This document shows positions 21,217-32,171 of a stretch of 64,000 nucleotides of DNA, piece after piece. The notes beneath the pieces are model-generated. The model ran no database searches and was not told the origin of the DNA. It saw nothing but the letters and a program-made list of their open reading frames with translations. Where the stretch lies: contig JAETXT010000001.1 of the NCBI GenBank assembly GCA_019188255.1, forward strand, positions 4,650,001 through 4,714,000, read 5' to 3'. Every line of letters begins with the position of its first letter. Positions within the stretch are counted from its first letter, which is position 1. The stretch is from Verticillium longisporum. Taxonomy: Eukaryota > Ascomycota > Sordariomycetes > Glomerellales > Plectosphaerellaceae. The translations under genes and the position numbers were made by a program.

Positions 21217-21996
21217 ATGGGAGACGCCTGTCTGTTTCACCCTCCGACGACTTTGATCGTCGGCGGGAACGGCAAAACCGCACGTCACCTCACGTCGCTC
21301 CTCACCGCCGCAAACCCCGCCCACGCCGTCTACAGCATCATTCGCAACCCTGACCAGGTTCCCTCGCTCATCGCCATCGGCGCTCATCCCATTGTTCAAG
21401 ACCTAGTCTCCGGCACGGTGGAAGATTTTGTCAAGATCCTCGAGCGCACCCAGCCCGACACCGTCGTGTGGGCCGCCAGCAACCCCCGCGCCCCTGTCGA
21501 GGTCGACCGTGACGGCGCCATAAAGGTCATCGACGCCCTCGCTCAGGCTGAGATTCCACGGAAGCGCTACGTCGCCATCAGCTCGGCTGATGTGCGCGAC
21601 CGGAAGAAGCCAACACCTGATTGGTACAGTGAGGCAGACATCAAGCTGAGCGACCGCATGTGGGGTGTTATTGAGCCGGCACTGAGGGCCAAATTCGAGG
21701 CCGACAAGGACCTGCGTGTCAACAATCGGAGCCGGGGAATCGAGTACACCATCATTCGGCCTGGCGGTCTGACAGAGAAGGAGGCCGAGGGCCGAATCAG
21801 GGCGGGCAAGGTCGGTCTCCAGGGTATGATCAGCCGTGCCGATGTCGCCGCTGTGCTCTTTGCTGCGATCAAGGATGAGTGGACCACGGGCCTGGCATTC
21901 GATATCCTGGGTCCCGGGGAGGGTGATTTGCCGATCAAAGAAGCTGTTAGGGGCGTGTCTGCGAAGCGCGAGGATACTTTTGATGGATACTATTAG
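21217..21996 (+). CDS. NmrA-like NAD(P)-binding protein (atypical SDR)
   Basis: Single-exon 259-residue Rossmann-fold protein. The dinucleotide-binding turn is TLIVGGNGKTARHL near the N-terminus. The middle holds VEDFVKILERTQPDTVVWAA, the ISSADVRDR strand in place of a catalytic Ser, and YTIIRPGGLTEKEAEGRI, as in NmrA/HSCARG and YwnB-like atypical short-chain dehydrogenases. There is no YxxxK pair in the usual position, so it may sense NAD(P) redox state or be a reductase of unusual chemistry. It lies directly beside the 3' end of the ABC transporter (206 bp, tail-to-tail). Function unknown. Confidence 0.85.
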   Translation: MGDACLFHPPTTLIVGGNGKTARHLTSLLTAANPAHAVYSIIRNPDQVPSLIAIGAHPIVQDLVSGTVEDFVKILERTQPDTVVWAASNPRAPVEVDRDGAIKVIDALAQAEIPRKRYVAISSADVRDRKKPTPDWYSEADIKLSDRMWGVIEPALRAKFEADKDLRVNNRSRGIEYTIIRPGGLTEKEAEGRIRAGKVGLQGMISRADVAAVLFAAIKDEWTTGLAFDILGPGEGDLPIKEAVRGVSAKREDTFDGYY

Positions 21997-22201
21997 ACGA
22001 CCGAATTCCAGCAATCCCCAAAGGACTGGATACGTCAAGGACTCTCGAGCCTTCAAAAGTCATTTTTCTTCTTGGCCATGATGATCTGGTTTAAAACATG
22101 TTGAGATTGGCCATTGAATTGTCTGGGGGCCATGGGTGACTGCATAGCACGAGCTAGACATCATGCGCCGTCTCACGACACTACTAGGTATCAACCCCAT
22201 C

Positions 22202-25200
22202 TCATCCATCGGAAAAGTCCTCTTGAGTGATTCCACTCCTGTCACACATTCCTCGAAATACGCCCGCCTGCTCCCAAAGCTCCAGCGGCGGACCGAGCTC
22301 GACAATACGGCCTTGGTCCATGACGCAGACCCGATCGTACAACAGGACGGTACGCAGACGGTGAGCAATAGCGATTAGAGTCTTGCCACCGCTAAGTTCC
22401 TGAGCAATTGTCTTTTGCACCAAGACATCAGTCGCGCTGTCCACGCTACTGGTCCCTTCGTCAATGAGTGTGATACGTGCGTTCCTCAAGTGCGCACGCG
22501 CCAGGGCCAACAGCTGTCGCTGGCCGAGGGAGTAGTTCAGACCTTCCTCTTCCACAATGGCGTCGAGGGTGATCCGCGTCTCCATGTTGTTCTCTGGAGA
22601 CTGAGTGGCTGTTTGTATGTCGCGAAGACTATGGTCGGTAGCATCGGATGTTGCGTCTATCGCGAGGCCAGTGGCCTCAGACGGGTCTTCTCCAGGAAGG
22701 AGATGAGCCTGACGAAGGGCGTTCCACATTTCAAGATCGCTGTGTCTGCCAAAGGGGTCCAGATTCGAACGTATCGTTCCCCGGAACAGCGTAGGGTCTT
22801 GCGGAATAATGGCAAGCCTTGAGCGTAGACTGTGCAGGCCAACTTGAGCGATATCGACCCCATCAATCATGATACGGCCACCGCTCAGCTCCGTGAGGCG
22901 GAACAGAGTCGAGAGAATGGTGCTCTTGCCGGCACCTGTCCGCCCAACAATGCCGATGCGCTCACCCCCGCGAATCGTCAACGAGAAGTTGTCAAGGACC
23001 AGGGGCAGCTCCGGCCTGTATCTCATTTGCACTGATTCAAATACAATTTCGCCGCTCTCTGGCCAGCTTGATCGGAGTCGGAAAGCTGCGTCCTCCTCGA
23101 GCGAGGCTTCACGGGCGAGTGAGGATGTGTATTGGTGCAGTCGCTCGGTGCTGGACATGGAGTTGTCGACGTCGGCAAAGTAGCGCACCGTAATCTGTAT
23201 GATGCCAACCAAACTAAGACTATAACTCAAAATGAGCCCAGTGATGCTAGGCGACACAACCAGCGTCGTAGTCACAGCAAGCATCCCGGTCGTGAAAGAC
23301 AAAATATTGCCTAGGTTGTCGAGTCGTAGGGACAACCAACGTTGGTTGGCAAAGGTCAAGAAGTAGGCGCCGTCCATGTCGTCGATGGCTCGATGAATAT
23401 CACGGACATAGTGTTCTTCGCGTCCATACGCTCGTATCGTGGACGCGCCGACGAGTGCCTCGTTGAATTTCGCAAACACGGCCCCGTCGAGAATTGCGTG
23501 GTACCGTTTCAACTCTCGGGCACTGCTTCGGTAATACGATACAGCCAGGACTAACACAACTGATACGACGGCCAATGCGATGGCGAACTATATACCCGGC
23601 ATGTCAGTTTGCTTACAGATAACGGAATCCAACTCGACTGACATAGTGGAAGTAAGCGATAATGAAACCAAACGATCCAAGCAAGGAGCTCAGCACTATG
23701 AGGTACTGCCTGAAGGAGTCAGTGAGGCTATTGTCCATTGTATCAACGTCCTTCGTAAATCGATGTATGATGCGACCTAGTGGTGTGGTATCAAAAAACA
23801 CGATCGGGGCTCGGAGGATCTGCCACATCGCATCGTTAGACATTTTTTGGCTCGCTCTGGTACCCACGATGCAGACGACCATGGAGAAAGCGAAGAGGAG
23901 GACGGCTTGCGCGACACCCAGACCAGCGTAGAGTCCAATCTTTGTCCAGTCAGCAAGGAACTCAACGCATGTTCATGATAGGTAGAAAGAGACCCGACGA
24001 CTCACATATGACGCGCGGGAGAGGCCATAAGCATCCGATACCCACCATGCTAGTGACAGCGACGTCAGCAGGTTTGCAGCTCGGAAGATGCACATGAGGA
24101 TGAGTACTGCCGCCATGTTCAGAATACTCCCAGAGGACTTCATCCAGACATGGTAGACATTCCAAGGAACGCTGTTGACGGCCTTGACATCTTCTTGCAT
24201 CAATTTCCTTTTGTCTTCACTGACATAGTCGTTCAGCAATGCTGCGCCTTCTTTAGGAGCACAAGTGCTGTCTTCTATCTCCTCATTTGCTTGCGTCTCG
24301 CCAGAGCTCACAGTACCTGACGTTTGCACAAACCTTCGGAAAGAGATTGAGCTTTCCAGAAGACCGTCATACTTATCGAATGCCTCGATGAGGCCATTCG
24401 TCATCCATATGACCCTATCACATCGGCGAAGAACTTGCAGTTGATGCGTGACGAGCACACAGCACTTTCCATGCAGAAGACCGCTGATGGCTTGGTTGAA
24501 GATGTGATTCCCAACATGTGCATCAACCGCTGAAAGAGGATCATCAAGAAGAACAATTCCAGCATCCGAGTAAATCGCCCTTGCGATGTTCACCCGTTGC
24601 TTCTGCCCGCCCGAGAGCGTGATTCCCTTTTCGCCAATTTCGGTAAGGTCGCCATGAGGAAGCAACGCAAAGTCGGCTTCAAGGGCACAGGCGTGGGTGA
24701 CACGACTGTAGAGCTCCTTATCAAAGCTTCTTCCAAACAAAATGTTTTCCCGGATAGTAGCGTTTTGCAGCCATGCGGACTGCGGACAGTAGGCAACGTT
24801 GGAGTTGAACTTCATGGTCCCCTGAACCAGACGCATGTCGTTTGCCAAGGCACTGAGCAGCGACGATTTGCCACAGCCCACCGAACCAACAACTGCTACA
24901 AGCTCCTGTGAAGATATTGCAACGGAAATGTTTTCAAGAGAGAATGGTGGTTCGTTGCTCCGCCCTGCCACCTTTTCGCCATCGTATCTGGGCGTACACG
25001 TGCTATCAGCCTCTTTTGGCGGGTAGCGGCCTAGTGTTCTGAATCGACGGGTCTTTCGACTTTTAGCTGCAGTCTCTGTCGCTTGTTCCTCGGATCCAGT
25101 GGAAGATTTCTCCCAAGTAAAGGTTGCGTTCTGTATCTCGATAGCATGTTTCAGACCGGGCGTTGCACCAGGATGGGCAGGAGACTCTTCAGATAATAGC

Positions 25201-26616
25201 AATGCTTCAAATCGCTTCAACGCAGCGTCGGCATCAACCAAGTGACCGATGGATGTTGGGAGCCAGTTCATAGGTGTCCGTAGACTGTTGAAAAGCGCCA
25301 GCGATGAGAAGATAAGTGCTGGGTCCAGCGGTCCAGAATTCGTGGACGAGTAAACCAAGAAGGCTGCCATGCTGGAAAATATGGGAAGCGCCATCGACGC
25401 AGCACCGATGGCACTTTTCGTGATATGTAGGATCTGCAGTGAACTTGTTTCCGAGGCCCTTATTGCCTGGAGGCGATGGAGAAACGCTGATTCCCAGCCA
25501 AAGTATTTGACGAAGCGGATGCCATGGAGGATCTCCTGTGTGAGCCCAGCTCTCTGATCTGTGACCATGTTGACGGCGGCTCTCAGACGTGCCAGGACCT
25601 TGACCACTTTTGTCAACGCTGTGAGGCCGAGAACAAGCACCGCAACGCCTGCCAGTGCGCTATATCCAAGGTTGATGATTAGCAACGTAATGGTAAGCAG
25701 AATGGCAATCGGCGACGTCCACACAAGGTGGAAGGTGGTGCACGATTGCTCAATGCGCGATACGTCGGTGGAAATCAAACTCATGACACGGCTATTAGAC
25801 CATCCCTCTTTCAAGATTTGCCATCGAAGTTGATCTTGTGGCTGCCCTGTCGAGACCATCGTGGCCTCGGTCATGCCAAGTTCGCCGCCCGCTCTGCCTC
25901 GCCTTGAGAGCCGGAGTGACTTGGAAAATGCCACAGCGATTAGCGCACTCCGGCTTTGGCCCCCGAGTAATGTGCTGCGGTAGTGGAAATGGCTCGATGA
26001 GAAGCTTTGAATCACCTGCATGGCAGTTATGGCCAGCACGAGGCCGACACCGCGGCCAAGGGGTGGTCGCGAATCTTGTTCGCCCCTGATGAACGAATGG
26101 GCATCTCTAGCAAAGACAATCAAGAAACGCAAGGTGAACGGAGCCATGGCCTGCAGAATAGACTCCACAAGTTGACACAGCCCACCAACCCAGAAGTCAA
26201 ACTTGAAGCAGTTGTGAAGTGCCCACGCAAGTACTGGTAAACCCCAACGGCGTCGGGATCCATGATGTTGCTTGTCGATGATCAGGTTCTCAAAGGACTT
26301 CATGAGATTCTGCGCCAGATAGGCGGCGGAACGTGCTTGCGGCACGAGCCAGATATCCTCATACTCCAGTGGCCTCTTGTAACCGGTCTGTAATGTTCGG
26401 AGTCAGTGATGCACATCACACAGGAAAACGCCCTTCTGAGCTAGAGAGACAGGAGGGAAATCGAAGGGGGTTGCAAGAAATTACCGTAAGCAGAGGACCA
26501 AGCCATGTGAAGAGAAGCTGACTGATGATGCTGGCATTTTCTTCAGGAGACGGTATTCGACTTCTTGGTACGTCGTCTGATGTCCGACGAGTCCTGAAAG
26601 GGTTGAAGTGTGCCAT
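22202..26616 (-). CDS. ABCC-family full ABC transporter (Yor1/MRP type)
   Basis: Exporter or vacuolar pump for organic anions, conjugates or metal-ligand complexes. Four exons, about 1398 residues; introns 26388..26484, 23940..24005 and 23588..23642 all restore frame. Order: short N-terminus with NASIISQLLFTWLGPLLT (no TMD0), TMD1, NBD1 (Walker A GSVGCGKSS near residue 546, signature LSGGQKQRVNIARAIY, Walker B LLDDPLSAVDAH), TMD2, NBD2 (Walker A GRTGAGKSTILS near 1150, signature YSLGQRQLLALARA, Walker B ITLIDEGTSSVDS). NBD1 has Asp where NBD2 has the catalytic Glu, the usual ABCC asymmetry. It is divergent from the nicotianamine synthase-like gene with 767 bp between starts, so co-regulation is likely. 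I infer export of the cluster product or of a metal complex; drug efflux is the alternative. Confidence 0.95.
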
Positions 26617-26904
26617 GGTGAAAGTGCAAGTTGGTCACTCCCTCTACCACACAGGGCGCGCAATCAGGGGCTGGTAGCTGGCTTCAGGGTAACTCATGGG
26701 GTCGCTGTCTTCCGAAAACTTTCGCCTGTCACGTAAGGTATGTTCAAAAACGCTCGTCAACCCTACTGCCAGACAGCACCTCCCTCTTCCAAATTTCTGA
26801 CATACTAAACTTTTCACCTTTAGCGAGGTTTGATACATTCCACACATTCATCGTCAGCCTGGTGTTTGCGTGCGATGCCTCAGGATCTGCTGGTAAGTCG
26901 GCCG

Positions 26905-26920
26905 GCCACTGACCAGTGGC
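26905..26920. promoter_or_regulatory. Inverted repeat GCCACTG-AC-CAGTGGC
   Basis: Perfect 7-bp arms with a 2-bp spacer, roughly 290 bp from the ABC start and 460 bp from the NAS start. The size and symmetry fit an operator for a dimeric regulator. Ten bases of it (GACCAGTGGC) recur at 36118-36127, just upstream of the bANK regulator start. No experimentally known factor is assigned. Confidence 0.35.
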
Positions 26921-27007
26921 ACCTGTGCGTACTCAGCAATCGGTCAGGGCCCCAAGAGACAATTCTGTGGATCAATATGGTGAGATTTGCGTTCGCCGAG
27001 ACCGCTA

Positions 27008-27019
27008 ATTGAGCAAGTT
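27008..27019 (-). promoter_or_regulatory. AACTTGCTCAAT element, Mac1-like core
   Basis: On the minus strand the sequence is AACTTGCTCAAT, identical to 4986-4997 upstream of FRE1. The TTGCTCA core matches seven of the eight bases of the copper-regulator Mac1 element TTTGCTCA. Role inferred only. Confidence 0.3.
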
Positions 27020-27383
27020 ATGACCTTGCATACAGAGCTGTCGCGTTAGCACATTGACCCTGCATGGCCCCCTGGACGAGCGATCTTGCCAACCCCGCAC
27101 CTGCAATAGGCTCCTGTATGATGCCTGGGAGTATAGGGGGGCTTCTACGTAGGGCGGCCGTTACAGTTGCTGTTACGGATCAGTCCTGCGAGAAAGCAAG
27201 ATGACGCTGCTACGTGCCGCGATAGCCTGTCGCTTCACCAGGACTCCCAACAGATATTCGAGATAGCGACGGGAGGACTGTTCTCCGAGAAGCGTAGGTA
27301 GCTATTTGAGGCCAACATGGGGATATTTTGGCCTCATGTCACTTAATCTGCCGAAACTCGCTGCCTGATAGATCTTTGCGAAA

Positions 27384-28347
27384 ATGACAGTCACACATCT
27401 CTTTCCCATTGACCCTGCTACTGCAGTCCAGCACCACATCGGCAAGATCAAGCGAGCTACTGACAGCCTCGAGGGTCTGTATCCCCTTAACTCGATTGAC
27501 AAGGTCAACGCCGCAATTCCCCACTGGAATGAGCTCTACGGCGTCATCGGCTTCACGACTGTCGACACTGATGTAGAGCAACGACTCCTCAAACACCCAG
27601 ACGTGATCAGTTTGTTGCCTAGCACGCGCCGGGCGGTTCTCGAATGCGAGGCAGCTTTCGAAATTGCGTTTGCCAACGAGATTGCCGAAGCTCCAGATTC
27701 TTCGACGGCGCGTCTATCCCTTTCACGGTTCCCAATCCATGCCTTCTACGAACATGCCGCAGAGCTGGAGTGGACGGCAGCATCTACGGTTTTAGGGCGT
27801 ACACCACGCTCTGTTGCTATCCTCGGCGCTGGTGCCCTGCCGGAGACCTGTATCTGGATTCAAGACTGGGCTCGGGCACGTGGCGAGCGTGTCCATGTTC
27901 ATAATGTTGAGTTGTTGCCCTCGAGGCTCGAGTTGAGCCAGCGGGCGATGGCCACACTCAAGCTGGATTCTGAGGACACCACGTATGAGGTTGGTGATGC
28001 ACGGGATGTACCCAGGGATCTACGTCGCTTTGATGCGGTGTATTTCAACGCCACCGTCGGCTCAACTGCCGAAGAGAAGGAGACAGTCTTGCTCGAGGTG
28101 GCAAGTCGCATGACCAGTGGTTCTATCATGGTGTCCAGAGGCTCTGCTTCATTGAAGTCACTTTTCTATCCAGTGAGTATCGACCCAGGCCAAAAGAAGC
28201 AACGAGGCATAGCACTAACCTTCGCAGCCAACGATAATGAACTCTCCCAAGTTGATGAAGAAGTTGATGCCTGTATTGACGTGTCACATGAACGGGGAGA
28301 AGGGCAGAAGCATCAATACGTCAATCATTGTATCTAGAGTCATCTGA
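27384..28347 (+). CDS. Nicotianamine synthase-like enzyme
   Basis: NAS family. Plant NAS and the Neurospora homologue condense 3-amino-3-carboxypropyl groups from S-adenosylmethionine to make nicotianamine, a chelator of Fe, Cu, Zn and Ni. Two exons, 302 residues. Intron 28173..28227 (GTGAGT...CTAAC...CAG) follows SLKSLFYP, and splicing restores the family C-terminus (MPVLTCHM...INTSIIVSRVI). Seen: an all-helical N-terminus (about 1-115), FPIHAFYEHAAELEW, the SAM-binding loop SVAILGAGALPETCIWI (near 138), VHNVELLPSRLELSQR, then YEVGDARDVPRDLRRFDAVYFNATVG and SGSIMVSRGSASLKSLFYP as in plant NAS. Whether the product is nicotianamine or a one-unit relative cannot be told. Placement between an ABC transporter and a copper transporter supports a metal-ligand role. 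Confidence 0.92.
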
Positions 28348-28478
28348 GAGCTTTCCACTGCTAATCACTTGTGCTAAGTGCAGCAAACTCGCGCTTCATC
28401 TGCCCAAATTTAGAACAGAGCCCTTCTGAGTTTGAATCTAAGAAATCGCTGATTGTGAAGAACTGGAACCATGTCCTC

Positions 28479-29195
28479 TCATGTACAGCAAATCGTCACT
28501 GATTCGATGCCGGTTGGCTTCTCTGTTCCTTCCCCTCCATTCTGGCTCACAGCCACCTTGACCACCATCCAGTCGGTAAGAAACTTGCCCAAGCCGGCGC
28601 CAACAAAGATGGCAACGATGATGTAACCGTTGAAGGACATGACCAAGAGCATGACTATGTAGGCCACTGAAAAGGTGATGGCGTACATGAGCGATCTTAT
28701 GGCCTGCTGCAACGGGCTGACACGAAGGCTGAGGATTCGGACAGTCGGGGAGCTTCTGCTCGAAGGGGGTAACAGTGATGGATTGGTGAGAGTAGCGGCC
28801 GTCACGCTTCGTTCCATCTGCGCAACAATTGAAGCATCGTACTCCTTGCATGCGCGCCGGCACAGCTCGAGAGTGACGGCCAGGAGGGCGACACCAATAC
28901 TCGAGGCAACCATCATGCCTTCAGTCCGGATGTACCATGATTTAGCGAGGAAACCTATCGCAAGGGCGCCTTGTTAGCATCCTAGCTCAGAGCTAGATTT
29001 TAGTCTCGAGGGGCGTGGCATGACGACTTACACGATCCGACAGTGTTCCAATTCCAGATCATCTAAGACATAGTTAATCACCTGTAATCACTATTCCACG
29101 TACGAATACGCCGATACAACGAGAAAGACGCCGGGGTAACTCACCTCCATCTGGCACTGGAGATCAGTATCATCTGAATGCGATCCATGACTCAT
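28479..29195 (-). CDS. Ctr-family high-affinity copper transporter
   Basis: Trimeric Cu+ importer of the plasma or vacuolar membrane. Three exons, 185 residues: 29145..29195, 29032..29062 (only 31 nt) and 28479..28954, with phases that agree. The N-terminus MSHGSHSDD is short and His/Met-bearing. It is followed by EMIWNWNTVGSCFLAKSWYI, as in fungal Ctr proteins before span 1. Span 2 holds the copper-selectivity motif MxxxM (VMLLVM), and span 3 the GxxxG packing motif (FVGAGLGKF). The tail ends in CysCysThr. A long Ser/Pro loop lies between spans 1 and 2. An in-frame Met further upstream exists, but the short N-terminus fits the family. Divergent from the reductase FRE2, which can supply Cu+. 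Confidence 0.93.
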
Positions 29196-30107
29196 TTTCG
29201 AGGGGTCACCGAAGTCGTAACGCGGATGGGAATTGTTATCGTTTGTAAAGCTCGAAGTCTGAAACAATCTTTTTTCTTGATCCTGTTGATATCGACGAGA
29301 TATTGAGTTTCTATGTAGGCTGGCCTGCTGCTGGGATATTGTAGAGCCGGACCACCACGGTGACCACATGTGAGATTGGTCACTGATCAAGCGTCCGGGT
29401 CAATCTGACGAAATACCACACCGATGCTACAATCCTGCCCACCAATCCAGAAGACGCTGGCCAGGTCGCAGGGGTGTAACCCAAGAAAGTCTTCATGTCA
29501 TTGAAGATCTTGCCTTTCGTGGCATATTCCGTGCCGAGAAATTGTGTCCCCCACGAGGTGGTCTGCAGGGTGTTGTGAGACACCACCAACAAGCCAACCA
29601 TAACCTTCTCAATTGTGCTCTGTGGCTTAGGTCCTCGGCTTGGGACCACGCGCGAACAGGGGACTTTGCTCGCAAGTCCAGCTTACAGGGCATTCAGTGC
29701 CCGTCCCGTCATCCGTTGCCCAAGCACCACAGCTTGTTCACATCACCGCCAAGAGTTTTTAAATTCACACCCTGCGAAGCAATCTTTATGTTCGTGGTTG
29801 GAAGGTGGAAAGCTTTTGTGCCTGTGTATTACCGAATTGATCACCAGGTTTCGGTGGAACTGTGTATGCTCGAGTCTGTGGCATCGCCGTAACCTACGCT
29901 TGATACAAAGCATTTACAGGCCCTCCTCTGCTTCCTGCCGACGCTTTCCATCCTCCACACTGCTTAAATTCTCAGTAGGCTCAACCTTTTTCTTCAAGAG
30001 TCCTGCAGCAAATAATTTCTTGGTCAAAGCGATTGTCCATTGCCCTGCGACGACCCAAAGTCTTTCTTTCGGCAATACCCATCTAGATCGCCGGTCTCAA
30101 GTCTAGC
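29196..30107. promoter_or_regulatory. Divergent Ctr / FRE2 promoter region
   Basis: A 912-bp region between the starts of a copper transporter and a reductase. It contains TTTGCTCG at 29665-29672, a full match to the copper-regulator consensus TTTGC(T/G)C(A/G), and TGTGCTCT near 29616. Open frames here are short and have no domain. Confidence 0.5.
29665..29672 (+). promoter_or_regulatory. Mac1-type copper-response-like element
   Basis: TTTGCTCG matches the Mac1 consensus and lies between Ctr and FRE2, the two gene types that Mac1 activates in yeast. One 8-mer is weak evidence by itself; position makes it worth recording. Confidence 0.35.
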
Positions 30108-32171
30108 TTGGCCTATCTTTTTATCACCATGGCCGACGGGGCGGAGGTCAAGACTTACAAAGTCTGGCACTATGGGTATCATCCGCGTACACTACCTTGT
30201 ACTGCTGATCAGGCCAACTGCGATTATCTTGACGCCCTCTGGGAGGCCAACGACCTAGGCATGGTCTATTCCGGCATTCTCTGGCTTATTGCTGTCGCAG
30301 TCCTTCTGATCATTGCTGTGGGAAGACGCTCCCTTGTCTCACGTCGCACCAGACCCTTCGTCTTCACATCTACGTCCAACAAAGCCGAAGGCGAGTCCGC
30401 CCCTCTCACAGGGACGCAGCTTCCGACCTCAACGTCGCCGGCACTCGTCTCTCGACCTCTCCGTGCCGCAGCTGCCACGGCTCGCTCTTACCTTCTCCCT
30501 GATTCAATTCGCTTCGTTTTTGGACGCACCACGAGACTACAAGTTCTTATCCTCACCATCCTGGTCGTTTACTTGACCATTTTCTCATTTGTGGGGATGA
30601 CATACGCTCTCTGGATTTCCCCCGTCAAGGACCACCCTGATGTCTACAAGGAACAGAACACTGCTGGAATCTGGTCCAACCGCATTGGTATTCTTGCGTA
30701 CGCTATCACGCCCTTTTCCGTACTCCTTGCCAGTAGGGAATCCATCCTATCGATTCTCACAGGCGTCCCATATCAGGCTTTCAACTTCCTGCACCGGTGG
30801 GTTGGCTACATCATCTTGCTCCAGAGCGTGCTCCACGCCATCGTGTGGTGCGTCATCTGCATCGGACTCTATGGCCCACAGCCAGAGTATGCAGTCAACT
30901 GGGTAACGAAGGAGTACATGGTGTATGGTCTTTGCGCCATGTTCCTGCTTCTACTCATGTGGTTTCTCAGCCTTGGTTTCATGATCCGCCTCACTGGGTT
31001 TGAGTTCTTCCGCAAGACGCACTATGTCCTGGCCATGGTATACATCGGCACTTGCTGGGGTCACTGGGAGTTTCTCGGCGACTGGATGCTGTGCGGGCTG
31101 TTGCTGTGGTTCTTCGACCGGCTGGCCAGACTCGTGCGCATGGCCCTTCTTCATCACCAATACGTCGGTGGCGATTGGGGCTTCCACCCGGCTCAAGCTC
31201 AGTTGACGCTGTTTCCAGACGCAGACCACGGCGATGTAGCGCGCCTGGACTTTACCTTCAGTCAGTCGCCTTGGCATGTCGGGCAACACTTTTATCTGTG
31301 CTTTCCCGACAGCAGCGTATGGCAGTCGCACCCTTTCACGCCGCTTTCTCTGCCTGTTCTGGGAAAGGAAGGCCTCGTCAAGCACTCTTACGTTTTCCGC
31401 GCAAAAGGCGGCGAGACGAAAAAGATTGCCGAGCTTGCGGCTCGTAGGCTTGCCGAGACGCAAAACGCGGGTTCTTCTCCGTGTCCTACCACGCCAGTAA
31501 TCCTACAAGGGCCCTACGGCGAACATTCCACTCGCGGAATAGATGGAGGTGTCAATGTCCTGGCTATTGCAGGTGGTACAGGCATCACGTATGTGCTGCC
31601 GGTCCTTCTTGAAACGCTCCAGTCCCAAGTCGACTCAGCGTTGACAAGCGGCCGCACTGATCGTGCAATTCAACTCATCTGGATGGTCCGCCACCGCGAC
31701 GACGCTCGCTGGATAGAGTCTGAGCTTGAATGCATCAAGGCTTCGGCCGGGAAACACAATGTCCAAGTGACAATCTTCGTCACCCGCGAGCAGGAGGGAT
31801 TTGGGAAGGCCAACAACACCAGTGCCGATGAGAAGCTCTCCAGCGATCAAAAGGCCCGCCAAGCAACGGATTCAAGCTCTACTTCATCTTTGCCTGATAC
31901 AAGCGGAACAACTCTCAGGGATATCATCACTTATAAAAATGCGGCGGGCTCAAATGGCAGCGTTCGCCGGCATCCCGACGTCGGCACCCTCGTCCAAGAC
32001 TTTGTGGGAGAGACAGTGCAGGGTCCTACGGTGGTCTTCGCGAGTGGACCAGGTGCTATGATTAGTGAGCTTCGCAAATCTGTGGCCTCTTTGAATTCGG
32101 GGAAGAAGGTGTGGCGTGGAAACGAGCGTTGGGACGTCGAGCTGAGAGAAGATAATAGGTTGGATTGGTGA
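30108..32171 (+). CDS. Ferric/cupric reductase (FRE family), second copy
   Basis: Single-exon flavocytochrome of 687 residues; the second Met (30129, MADGAEVKTYKVWHYGYHP) is an equally good start. An extracellular N-terminus and an early membrane span (SGILWLIAVAVLLIIAV) are followed by a polar loop. The ferric-reductase core then shows both H-13-H heme pairs (HRWVGYIILLQSVLH and HYVLAMVYIGTCWGH), FAD site SHPFTPLSLP, NADPH site LAIAGGTGITYVLP and C-terminal VVFASGPGAMISEL. Unlike FRE1 it has no Cys-rich extracellular domain. Divergence from Ctr suggests that it reduces Cu2+ or a metal-chelate for uptake. A polar insertion of about 90 residues before the last strand is family-typical. Intact. 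Confidence 0.95.
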   Translation: MAYLFITMADGAEVKTYKVWHYGYHPRTLPCTADQANCDYLDALWEANDLGMVYSGILWLIAVAVLLIIAVGRRSLVSRRTRPFVFTSTSNKAEGESAPLTGTQLPTSTSPALVSRPLRAAAATARSYLLPDSIRFVFGRTTRLQVLILTILVVYLTIFSFVGMTYALWISPVKDHPDVYKEQNTAGIWSNRIGILAYAITPFSVLLASRESILSILTGVPYQAFNFLHRWVGYIILLQSVLHAIVWCVICIGLYGPQPEYAVNWVTKEYMVYGLCAMFLLLLMWFLSLGFMIRLTGFEFFRKTHYVLAMVYIGTCWGHWEFLGDWMLCGLLLWFFDRLARLVRMALLHHQYVGGDWGFHPAQAQLTLFPDADHGDVARLDFTFSQSPWHVGQHFYLCFPDSSVWQSHPFTPLSLPVLGKEGLVKHSYVFRAKGGETKKIAELAARRLAETQNAGSSPCPTTPVILQGPYGEHSTRGIDGGVNVLAIAGGTGITYVLPVLLETLQSQVDSALTSGRTDRAIQLIWMVRHRDDARWIESELECIKASAGKHNVQVTIFVTREQEGFGKANNTSADEKLSSDQKARQATDSSSTSSLPDTSGTTLRDIITYKNAAGSNGSVRRHPDVGTLVQDFVGETVQGPTVVFASGPGAMISELRKSVASLNSGKKVWRGNERWDVELREDNRLDW

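Larger units (their letters stand above)
26617..27383. promoter_or_regulatory. Divergent ABC / NAS promoter region
   Basis: A 767-bp region serving both genes. Two notable sites lie in it: a 16-bp inverted repeat at 26905-26920 and a TTGCTCA-containing 12-mer at 27008-27019 that also occurs upstream of FRE1. No gene is visible. Confidence 0.6.

Noticed and set aside
29380..29649. 89-codon frame on the minus strand upstream of Ctr
   Set aside because: No family match recognised, no splice links to Ctr, and it overlaps an equally long plus-strand frame.
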